From Flavobacteriales bacterium (GTDB lineage Bacteria > Bacteroidota > Bacteroidia > Flavobacteriales_D > Crocinitomicaceae), in NCBI GenBank assembly GCA_947470515.1, contig CANITF010000002.1, positions 110,791 through 174,790 on the forward strand: a stretch of 64,000 bases of DNA, written 5' to 3'. The notes under the pieces are model-generated. The model searched no databases. It was not told where the DNA came from and worked only from the letters and a program-made list of their open reading frames with translations. Positions 47,472-55,283 of this stretch are shown here, in pieces. The position numbers and the translations under genes were made by a program. The first letter of the stretch is position 1, and every line of letters starts with the position of its first letter.

Positions 47472-50147
47472 TTGGAATCTGAAAACAGGCAATTAACTAA
47501 AACGAATTTCGGAAATCTTTTCCCCTTCTTTATCGTTTTTGATAATGCTTTAAAGATTATAGAAATTGGTACATCAATGCACAAATTACTGGGTGATTTT
47601 ACTGGTAAAAATTTTGGTGATCTCTTCAAATTTATACGACCAACATTGAGTATAAAGATGAATTTCGAGTCTATGAAAAAACATCTTGATACAATAATTA
47701 TTGTTGAGTCCATTGAGCACCCGCTAAAAACTAGTTTTAGGGGTCAATTTATTTTTGAAGAAGGTACAAATGAAATACTGTTTATCAATTCTCCATGGAT
47801 TAAGCAAATCGCCGAATTAAGTTACCAAGATTTATTAATTTCTGATTTCGCTATTCATGACACCATCATAGATAACCTTCAATTGTTGCAATCGAAACAA
47901 CTTGTAAATGATGACTTAAAGGAGGTAAGCGACCAATTTATAGAGTTGGCAAAGTTTCCGAATCAAGATCCACAGCCAATTATGCGTTTAAATTTTGACG
48001 GTAAGCTCATTTATTCGAATGCATCGGCTGACAGTTTAATTCGAAATGAAAAAACAGAGATTGTAAAGCTTCTTTTTGATCAATTTAAAGATAAATTAAC
48101 AACTAAAGTTAAGGAACAATTATATATAAATTCACGCTATTTTGATTGTACACTTATTCCTTATAAGGATAAAAACTATATCAATATCTACTTGAATGAA
48201 GTAACTGAAACAGTTCTTTATCATAAAGAACTGACAAATACTACCTCGCGACTATATTCTTTGCTTGAATCTATGCAAGCATCTGTTTTGGCGGAAGATT
48301 TAGACAACAAGATAATTTTTGTTAATCAATATTTTTGTGACTTATTCGAAGTGCCAATCCCTGCAATTTCAATGACTGGAATGGATTGCTCAAAAGCAGC
48401 AGAACAATCGAAAAATCTATTTTTGAATGAAATTGAATTTATAAAACGTATTGAAGAAATCATTGAGAAGAAAGAAAAAGTTTTTGGTGATATTATATAT
48501 ATGAAAAATGGAAAAATACTCGAAAGAGATTTCATACCAATATTTGAAAATGGCTCTTACTCAGGAAATATTTGGAAATATCAAGACATAACTGAAATAA
48601 CTGTAAATAAAAATAAAGTAAAACTCATTGAAGATAAATACAGTAAAATAATTGAAAGTTTAAAACTTGGCTTACTAGAAGTTGATTTAAATGAGAATAT
48701 CACAAAAGTTTATCCCGCATTTTGCAATTTAACAGGATACACCGAACAAGAAATAATGGGCAAAAATGCCTTTAAATTATTTGGTGTTGCTGAAGAAAAA
48801 CAAAACTTTAACGAACAAAATGAATTACGAATAAATGGCAAAACAGGAATGTATGAAACACAAATTCGTGTTAAAAACAATGAAATAAAATGGATAATTA
48901 TCAGTGGTGCGCCAATTTATAATAACGAAAATGAAGTAGTAGGATCTATTGGAATCCATGTCGATATTACAGAAAGAAAAAAATTAGAGCAGGATTTAAT
49001 ATTAGCGAACGAACAAGCAAATGAAAGTATTAAATCAAAAGAATTGTTTATAGCTAATACAAGTCACGAAATTAGAACCCCGATGAATGTAATAATCGGA
49101 ATGATTGATATTATAAAAGAGACAGCTCTTTCTGAGAACCAATTCAAATATCTAAATGCTATTTCAACTTCTGCAAATAATCTATTATTACTCATAAATG
49201 ACGTTCTGGATTTTTCTAAAATTGAATCAGGGAATTTAATTTTAGAAGAAGGAGCAATTAATCTTTATGACCTCATCACTAATATTGAAATAAGTTTTAA
49301 TCAAGAAATAAAAGAAAAAGGACTTATTCTAAATTGTCAAATTGATCCAAAAACACAAAGCAATTTATTAGGAGATGCCTCCAAAATAAACCAAGTATTA
49401 ATAAACCTTATAAGTAATGCTATTAAATTCACGGACAACGGTTCAGTGTCTTTACTCTGCAATCTAATAGAAGAAAATGAAACAGCTCAATTAATTTCTT
49501 TCGAAATAATAGATACTGGAATAGGAATTAGTCCTGATAACTATGATTTAATTTTTGAAATATTCAAACAAGAAGATGCATCAATATCAAGAAATTATGG
49601 TGGAACAGGATTAGGTTTGCCTATTTCAAAAAGTATTGTTTCAAAAATGGGTGGGGACCTTAAAGTGACAAGTAAAAAAGGAGTTGGTTCAAATTTCTCT
49701 TTTACAATTCGGTTTATAAAAAACTATCAATCAATTATTGATATAGTAGAACCTAAAGTTATAACGAATGAAACGCTAAAACATATTCGAATTTTAGTCG
49801 CTGAAGATAATCTCTTGAACCAAATGTTAATTAAGGCAATTTTAGAAAAAGAAAATGTTGTGTTTGAGTTTGCAGGTAATGGTGAAGAAGTTTTAAGCCT
49901 TTTAGACAACAACAACTATGATATCATTTTAATGGATATACAAATGCCCATTATGGACGGCCTTACAGCAACCAAAATCATAAGAAATCAATTAAAATCT
50001 ACTATTCCAATTTTAGCTTTAACTGCAAATACCTCAGCAAATGATGAAATAGAATACCGAAAAAGTGGAATGAACGACCAGTTGTCTAAACCATTCAAAC
50101 GAAATGAATTATTGCAAAAAATTTCACGTTTAATTTCTAACAAATAA
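47472..50147 (+). CDS. Hybrid sensor histidine kinase with N-terminal HNOBA domain
   Basis: 891 residues with a TTG start (47472); the next in-frame ATG would cut off the first domain. Residues 14-140 match the HNOBA (haem-NO-binding-associated) domain of soluble guanylate cyclases: FPFFIVFDNALKIIEIG, FIRPTLSIKMNF, LFINSPWIKQIAEL and SDFAIHDTIIDNLQLLQ. Then follow PAS-like domains (about 165-260, 270-390 and 400-515), the kinase core with His532 (ANTSHEIRTPMN), an ATPase domain (NAIKFTDNG, DTGIGI, GGTGLGLPI) and a C-terminal receiver with Asp822 (ILMDIQMPIMDG). It has no membrane segments, so it is cytosolic and is probably controlled by contact with the H-NOX protein encoded 3 bp upstream. 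The Hpt gene follows after 26 bp. Confidence 0.93.
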   Translation: MESENRQLTKTNFGNLFPFFIVFDNALKIIEIGTSMHKLLGDFTGKNFGDLFKFIRPTLSIKMNFESMKKHLDTIIIVESIEHPLKTSFRGQFIFEEGTNEILFINSPWIKQIAELSYQDLLISDFAIHDTIIDNLQLLQSKQLVNDDLKEVSDQFIELAKFPNQDPQPIMRLNFDGKLIYSNASADSLIRNEKTEIVKLLFDQFKDKLTTKVKEQLYINSRYFDCTLIPYKDKNYINIYLNEVTETVLYHKELTNTTSRLYSLLESMQASVLAEDLDNKIIFVNQYFCDLFEVPIPAISMTGMDCSKAAEQSKNLFLNEIEFIKRIEEIIEKKEKVFGDIIYMKNGKILERDFIPIFENGSYSGNIWKYQDITEITVNKNKVKLIEDKYSKIIESLKLGLLEVDLNENITKVYPAFCNLTGYTEQEIMGKNAFKLFGVAEEKQNFNEQNELRINGKTGMYETQIRVKNNEIKWIIISGAPIYNNENEVVGSIGIHVDITERKKLEQDLILANEQANESIKSKELFIANTSHEIRTPMNVIIGMIDIIKETALSENQFKYLNAISTSANNLLLLINDVLDFSKIESGNLILEEGAINLYDLITNIEISFNQEIKEKGLILNCQIDPKTQSNLLGDASKINQVLINLISNAIKFTDNGSVSLLCNLIEENETAQLISFEIIDTGIGISPDNYDLIFEIFKQEDASISRNYGGTGLGLPISKSIVSKMGGDLKVTSKKGVGSNFSFTIRFIKNYQSIIDIVEPKVITNETLKHIRILVAEDNLLNQMLIKAILEKENVVFEFAGNGEEVLSLLDNNNYDIILMDIQMPIMDGLTATKIIRNQLKSTIPILALTANTSANDEIEYRKSGMNDQLSKPFKRNELLQKISRLISNK

Positions 50148-50173
50148 AAAAATTAATCTTAAAAACTTAGATC

Positions 50174-50500
50174 ATGCAAAAATATTCATTAAAAAATATC
50201 GAAAAAATTTCTGGGGGAGATCACGATTTTGTATTATCGATTATTGAAACATTTAAAACAACTACTCCAGATTATATAAATCAAATTTCAATAGGAATTA
50301 AAGAATTAAATAAAAATAAAATAAAACATGCAGCTCATCAATTAAAACCTGCATTCGATATTTTTGAAATGAACGTGCTTTCAGAAAAAATTCGACAAAT
50401 CGAAATGGAATGTGAAGTCAAAGAACCGAATATGGAATCAATAATTTTAAATTTTAAAATTGTTGAAAAAGAAATAATGGAAATTTTACCCACTCTTTGA
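50174..50500 (+). CDS. Histidine phosphotransfer (Hpt) protein
   Basis: 108 residues, a single four-helix Hpt domain. The phospho-accepting His55 lies in KIKHAAHQLKPAFDIF, matching the HxLK signature. It should pass phosphate from the C-terminal receiver of the hybrid kinase (26 bp upstream) to a final receiver, most simply the sigma-54-dependent regulator at the start of the cluster. Confidence 0.9.
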   Translation: MQKYSLKNIEKISGGDHDFVLSIIETFKTTTPDYINQISIGIKELNKNKIKHAAHQLKPAFDIFEMNVLSEKIRQIEMECEVKEPNMESIILNFKIVEKEIMEILPTL

Positions 50501-50535
50501 TTCCTGTTTTTGGACAATACTCCCATATTGGGAAA
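50501..50535 (+). promoter_or_regulatory. Tandem TTCC-N7-GGAA-like sites, copy B
   Basis: TTCCTGTTTTTGGAC (50501-50515) and CTCCCATATTGGGAA (50520-50534) are a pair spaced 19 bp apart, directly after the Hpt stop and before the receiver gene at 50641. They align closely with the pair at 57692-57726. Confidence 0.55.
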
Positions 50536-50578
50536 TAAAACGCACGTTACAAAAAATCTGAACAGCCTATATACTAAT

Positions 50579-50604
50579 GTTATACACAATAAAATGTGTA
50601 TAAC
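50579..50604. repeat. Perfect 10-bp inverted repeat before the membrane receiver gene
   Basis: GTTATACACA (50579-50588), 6-nt loop, TGTGTATAAC (50595-50604). No T run follows, so an operator or an mRNA hairpin is more likely than a terminator. Confidence 0.7.
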
Positions 50605-50640
50605 AAGTATTTTGGATTGATTTATGAACAACTTTTAAAT

Positions 50641-51105
50641 ATGCGTTTGATGAATCCAAAAATATACGTAATTGATGATGATCAACTTTACATGAAAATG
50701 TTGACCAAATCTTTGACTAATAATTCTTATAAAGAAGTTATTTCGTTTAATTCAGTAACTGAAAGCTTTCATGAAATTAATTCGCCCGACATTATTTTTA
50801 TTGAATATCACTTATCAGATTTAAATGGTTTAAGTGCAGCAAAGATTCTAAAGCAAAAATGGAAGAAAACAAAAATTGTGTTGATCAGCAGCGAGTTTTC
50901 TTTGAAGAAAATAAGCAACTATAAGAAATATGGAATTGATCTTTTGTGTCCTAAATCGGCAGATTTCAATCCATTTATGAATCAAATAAAACAATTACAA
51001 TTTAGAGAGATTTCTTCACTTGTTTTAAAAGGCACATTCATCTCATTAATTATTCTTGCAATTTGTTTTTTTGGCTCATTTGGAAACTTACTTGCTAATT
51101 TATAA
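50641..51105 (+). CDS. Membrane-anchored pseudo-receiver protein
   Basis: 154 residues from ATG 50641; an ATG at 50596 lies within an inverted repeat and an ATG at 50650 is also possible. Residues 5-120 form a CheY-like receiver with Asp12/Asp13 (VIDDD), Ser83-Ser84 and Lys105 (LLCPKS). At the phosphorylation site the sequence reads IIFIEYHLSDLNG: Glu55 replaces the usual Asp, as in phosphomimetic pseudo-receivers. Residues 131-149 (GTFISLIILAICFFGSFG) form a single C-terminal membrane helix. No effector domain is present. It may act as a constitutively active, membrane-bound partner or a decoy in the phosphorelay of this cluster; that is inference. Confidence 0.85.
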   Translation: MRLMNPKIYVIDDDQLYMKMLTKSLTNNSYKEVISFNSVTESFHEINSPDIIFIEYHLSDLNGLSAAKILKQKWKKTKIVLISSEFSLKKISNYKKYGIDLLCPKSADFNPFMNQIKQLQFREISSLVLKGTFISLIILAICFFGSFGNLLANL

Positions 51106-51111
51106 AATTAT

Positions 51112-51204
51112 ATGCTACTAACTTTTACAATTTTATTCTCAATTGCCCAATTGTCTTACACGTTCATAAAAGGAGAAAAAAAAAGAAGGCAAAAAGTCAA
51201 TTAA
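51112..51204 (+). CDS. Possible 30-residue membrane peptide
   Basis: ATG at 51112, 6 bp after the membrane-receiver stop. One hydrophobic helix (LLTFTILFSIAQLSYTFI) followed by a strongly basic tail (KGEKKRRQKVN). The membrane helix with a positive tail and its tight spacing after the pseudo-receiver gene suggest it could be translated, but short frames arise by chance in AT-rich DNA. Confidence 0.35.
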   Translation: MLLTFTILFSIAQLSYTFIKGEKKRRQKVN

Positions 51205-51229
51205 AATTTGAATCTATCGAATAACAAAA

Positions 51230-53893
51230 TCAATTCAAATCAATTTCTTCCTTTTTAGATTTATCAGATTCTTCTTTCCAACCTTTGAGTGTGTTTTTAA
51301 TTTTGGAATCCTTTTTAGGCTTTTTGGTATCGATTGGGTCTTCTGTCTTCGCTGGACCAAAATCTAATTGCAACGTTTCTTTCGGACCTTCTTTTTGAAT
51401 AAAGGTTTTTACTGTTGTATCATTTTTAAACAACCCGAACTCAGCTTTTAAGATAGATTTTACATTTTCTTTTTCAGCTTCTCGATTCTCTTTTGCTTTC
51501 TCTTTTTTCGCTGTTTTATCCCAAATAATAGTTGGATTATCAATATCGCCAGACATGCGCATAAATATCTTTACACCGGTCCCATCATCTTCCTCAACGC
51601 CAAATTCACTTTGAGTATTTTTCTCCTTTAAATCTCGGAAACGAAATGCAAAACGGTAATCAATTATATTATCGAATGTATGAGTTCCCGATGTTTCAAT
51701 ATCTAACGCATTTGTATGAATCAACATTGCTGGAATTTCCAATTTCCCATTTTGAATGACAAAAGTGTTTTCTAAGGTTTCAAATTTAAGATCCAACAGT
51801 TTATTTTCAAGATAAGCAATATTACTTTTTCCAATGACCAATTTTGCACTTGAGGTTTTTAAACTTTCTGTTATCGATTTAAAAGCATCGACATTTTTCA
51901 ATTGGCCATCGGTGATTTTAAGATAAACTTGCGATTTTATTGATTTAGAAATTACACCACCTCTCAAATCAAACGGTGCTTCAAAATAAACTTTTGCTTG
52001 TGCTTTTCCGAAAACATTATTCTCCCCTATCACCTCTTGGTGAAAATTATTCCATTCTCTAAAAAGGGCTTTGAATTTTATATTATCAGAGCTAACTGTT
52101 GTTGTTATATGAAAGACTTCTTCGGATCGTTCTTCAATGGTCAAGCTTCCAACCATATCCGCATCTGCATTCCGCAATGTTAAATTAGGGAAATGAAGTT
52201 TTCGTTTACCCAAAAGCATATTTCCTGACAATTTTTTAAATGTGTGCTTGTCGTATTCAATTTGAGCAACATCCATAAACAAGGAACCATCAATATTACT
52301 CGGTAAGACGAAACTTCTCGCTTCTTGAATTTTTTCTTCTTTGGAGGTCGTCCCTAAATCCTGCACATCAATAAATTTGCTTTTGACTTCAACATTTGCA
52401 GTTAAATTACCATCCTTTTTGAAGTAGTTGATGATGTTTTTGAAAACACCATTGAACGCCAAATCAGTCGTACCAATCTTCAATGAAACATTTTCAATAC
52501 CTGCCTCATCGTTTCTTAAATACATTGCGCCATTCATTTGACGAAAGGTTCGCTTATCATCCATTAATTTCAAGACAACATTTTTCATTTGAACATCTCC
52601 TTCACATTTTAAAACGGAATAGGTTAAAGATGCATCAGGGTGAACAACACTTTGAATATTAAAAACAGTTTGTAAGCCCAAGTTCCCATTGATATTTTCA
52701 ACATGTGGAATACGAAACAACGAATGTAACATGTTCAAATTCAAATTTCCATTGGCATTTCCCCTAAAGTTTGGTTCTTGGAATTGTGTTAACAATAGAT
52801 TTCCGGAAAATGGTCCTCCAGGAGTTTTAAATTTAATTGATGACAATTTCAAAAATTCTTTTTCTGTCCCTCCAATATTGCTATATTTTCCTTTTAAATT
52901 TATTCCTTGAATCTTCAAATTTTTTACTGGCTCTGTTAATGAACCATTATTTATACCAAAATCACAATTGATTTCAGTTGGAGAAGTTGTTTCATTCTTA
53001 CCGTCGATAAAAAGATCAAAATAGACATTCCCCGTGCCATCAAACTTCTTCACATCTTCCACTTGAGAGAATGAAAATCTATTCGCCAAATCAGCTAATT
53101 GAATATTCTTAGAATGTATTTCAAAATTTAAATCTTCGGGAGACAAAGTACCCTTCACTTGAAAAGGTAATTCTGCTACAAACACTTCGGCATTTGGAAT
53201 TTCAAAAACACCAGATACGTTGTCCACTTTAATATCAATTTCAAATTTTGCTGGTTGGTTTGAAATTAAGGTTACTTTACCACTTTTGAGTTTGTTTACC
53301 TTCAAAGCACTTTTTGCATGAAGTGTATATTTCTTTTCAGTAAAATTACCGGTCAATTCCAACTCAGCCAATTTTGCCTTATAATATTGGTTTGTAGCCT
53401 TGTTTTTATAAGCAAATCGAATTTGATTTAAAACAACATTTTGGAGGTTCAACTCAAATTTTGTTTCGCCAGCATCTTTACTTTCTTGAAGAATATCATA
53501 ATTCACTTCTCCATTCTTTCTGACTTTCAATTGAACCGTTCCTGGATTTACTTCAATAGATTTTACTTTATAATCTTCGTTCCAAATATCTATAGGATTG
53601 AACTTTAAGCGAATTTGTTCACTGAATAAAAGCGTATCTCGTTTTGTGGAATTGGCATATGAATCTTGAATGAAAACATCATTAAAATCGACTGAAACAT
53701 TCGGAAAAGTAGCCCAGAAAGTCAAATCAACTTCTGAAACAGACACTTTCGCTTTTAAGTGTTTGTTTACCTCACCTACCACATAACCACAAATGTCATC
53801 TTTAAAGAAATATAAAGCTCCCGTGATGAGTAAACAAATACCCAACACAATTCCAAAAAACCATTTCGTTATTTTAAGAATTCGCTTATTCAT
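51230..53893 (-). CDS. AsmA family protein
   Basis: 887 residues. One N-terminal membrane helix (WFFGIVLGICLLITGALYFF) is followed by an AsmA-type beta-rich region throughout, with LKAKVSVSEVDLTFWATFPNVSVDFNDV at about 45-75 being the typical entry of the domain. The repetitive strand pattern is that of bridge-like lipid-transfer AsmA proteins anchored in the inner membrane. The C-terminal about 100 residues are Lys/Glu-rich and unstructured (AKKEKAKENREAEKENVKSI and similar). It is a single gene, in opposite direction to both neighbouring signalling blocks. Confidence 0.85.
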   Translation of the reverse strand: MNKRILKITKWFFGIVLGICLLITGALYFFKDDICGYVVGEVNKHLKAKVSVSEVDLTFWATFPNVSVDFNDVFIQDSYANSTKRDTLLFSEQIRLKFNPIDIWNEDYKVKSIEVNPGTVQLKVRKNGEVNYDILQESKDAGETKFELNLQNVVLNQIRFAYKNKATNQYYKAKLAELELTGNFTEKKYTLHAKSALKVNKLKSGKVTLISNQPAKFEIDIKVDNVSGVFEIPNAEVFVAELPFQVKGTLSPEDLNFEIHSKNIQLADLANRFSFSQVEDVKKFDGTGNVYFDLFIDGKNETTSPTEINCDFGINNGSLTEPVKNLKIQGINLKGKYSNIGGTEKEFLKLSSIKFKTPGGPFSGNLLLTQFQEPNFRGNANGNLNLNMLHSLFRIPHVENINGNLGLQTVFNIQSVVHPDASLTYSVLKCEGDVQMKNVVLKLMDDKRTFRQMNGAMYLRNDEAGIENVSLKIGTTDLAFNGVFKNIINYFKKDGNLTANVEVKSKFIDVQDLGTTSKEEKIQEARSFVLPSNIDGSLFMDVAQIEYDKHTFKKLSGNMLLGKRKLHFPNLTLRNADADMVGSLTIEERSEEVFHITTTVSSDNIKFKALFREWNNFHQEVIGENNVFGKAQAKVYFEAPFDLRGGVISKSIKSQVYLKITDGQLKNVDAFKSITESLKTSSAKLVIGKSNIAYLENKLLDLKFETLENTFVIQNGKLEIPAMLIHTNALDIETSGTHTFDNIIDYRFAFRFRDLKEKNTQSEFGVEEDDGTGVKIFMRMSGDIDNPTIIWDKTAKKEKAKENREAEKENVKSILKAEFGLFKNDTTVKTFIQKEGPKETLQLDFGPAKTEDPIDTKKPKKDSKIKNTLKGWKEESDKSKKEEIDLN

Positions 53894-53993
53894 TATTACT
53901 TACAAATTTAGACCTGAAAAGCTTGAAGAATCAAGCAGAACCGTAAACTTATTAACGCAAACATGTGTGATTTTGTTACATTAAGAATGTTAA

Positions 53994-54300
53994 ATAGAAC
54001 ATAGACCACTTACTTCAGCAAGCCCAGTACAAGACGCTGATACAACATAGAACATAGATTGATTCACACGAACCTATTTATTTTTTTGGTTTTCTAATGA
54101 GTAATGTTTACAAGTGAGCTTATTTTAGTTTGGCGGAACAAGTCTCAGTTCTCGGCTCTCGCTTCTCAGTTCTTAAGAGAACATAGATTGTTTCTCACGA
54201 ACCAATTAATTATTTGGGTTATTTAAATTGAATATTTTAAGAATTGTTATAATTTATCGAATTAAATCTCGGCTCTCGGCTCTCTATTCTCAGTTCTTAA
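53994..54300. repeat. Intergenic region with imperfect tandem duplication
   Basis: The 439-bp gap between the AsmA start and the PfkB start holds two copies of a two-part module about 125 bp apart: AGAACATAGATTG (54049 and 54178), each followed by a CACGAACC segment, then CTCGGCTCTC and TTCTCAGTTCTTAA (54151 and 54275). A third partial copy of the first part is at about 53994. No gene or RNA was recognised. Confidence 0.7.
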
Positions 54301-54303
54301 TAC

Positions 54304-54311
54304 TATCTTTG
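54304..54311 (+). promoter_or_regulatory. Promoter -7 box of the PfkB-family kinase gene
   Basis: TATCTTTG, an exact TAnnTTTG match 22 nt before the ATG at 54333, directly after the duplicated intergenic segment. No -33 TTTG is seen. Confidence 0.55.
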
Positions 54312-54332
54312 TTTCTCTAAAAAAATCAAAAA

Positions 54333-55259
54333 ATGAGTTTACTTACAGTGGGCAGTGTTGCCTTTGACGCGATTGAAACACCATTCGGAAAAACAGACAA
54401 AATAATCGGCGGCGCGGGCACATATATTGCTCTTTCATCCTCTTTTTACACACAAGATCAAAAAATAGTTGCTGTCGTTGGAGATGATTTCCCACAAGAA
54501 ATGTTGGACACTTTAACGTCAAAAGGTGTTGATTTAGAAGGTCTGCAAATCAAACAAGGTGAAAAGACATTTTTTTGGTCAGGACGTTATCACAACGACA
54601 TGAATTCACGTGACACACTAGTCACTGAATTAAATGTTTTAGAACATTTTGACCCTATTATTCCTGAAAGTTATCAAGGTGTTGATTATTTAATGCTTGG
54701 GAATTTAAGTCCGCAAGTGCAAAGAAGTGTGATAGAGCGTTTAACTGTTCGACCAAAACTGGTTGCAATGGACACGATGAATTTCTGGATGGACATTGCG
54801 CTAGATGAATTGAAAAAAACGTTGGCGTTGGTTGATATTTTAATCATTAACGACGAAGAAGCAAGACAATTATCTGATGAATATTCATTGATAAAAGCGT
54901 CGAAAGTCATTCGTGCCATGGGTCCAAAATATTTAATTATTAAAAAAGGAGAACATGGAGCTTTGTTGTTTCATGGAGAAAATGTCTTTTTTGCACCAGC
55001 TTTACCTTTAGAAGAAGTATTCGATCCTACAGGAGCAGGAGATACGTTTGCAGGAGGATTTATGGGATATTTAGCAGCGACTGATGACATTTCGTTTGAA
55101 AATATGAAACGTGCTATTATTACTGGTTCCGCTTTAGCTTCATTTTGTGTTGAAAAATTTGGAACACAACGCTTACTTGAAATAACAAAAAATGATGTAG
55201 CTGAGCGCATAGAACAATTCGTTGCCTTGGCTAACTTTGAAATGGTACAAACTATATAG
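54333..55259 (+). CDS. PfkB family carbohydrate kinase
   Basis: 308 residues of the ribokinase fold. The N-terminal motif GGAGTYIALSSSFY (substrate region) and the C-terminal signature DPTGAGDTFAGGFMGYLA, with the catalytic Asp in GAGD, are intact, as is IINDEEARQL. Members phosphorylate sugars or nucleosides; the substrate here is not readable. It is followed 24 bp later by the DUF349 gene on the same strand, so the two probably share a transcript. Confidence 0.92.
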   Translation: MSLLTVGSVAFDAIETPFGKTDKIIGGAGTYIALSSSFYTQDQKIVAVVGDDFPQEMLDTLTSKGVDLEGLQIKQGEKTFFWSGRYHNDMNSRDTLVTELNVLEHFDPIIPESYQGVDYLMLGNLSPQVQRSVIERLTVRPKLVAMDTMNFWMDIALDELKKTLALVDILIINDEEARQLSDEYSLIKASKVIRAMGPKYLIIKKGEHGALLFHGENVFFAPALPLEEVFDPTGAGDTFAGGFMGYLAATDDISFENMKRAIITGSALASFCVEKFGTQRLLEITKNDVAERIEQFVALANFEMVQTI

Positions 55260-55283
55260 GATTCAATCCTAAATCTCTGCAAT

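Noticed and set aside
51206..51240. Inverted repeat ATTTGAAT / ATTCAAAT as terminator of the AsmA gene
   Set aside because: AT-only stem without a T run and overlapping the coding end; too weak to call.
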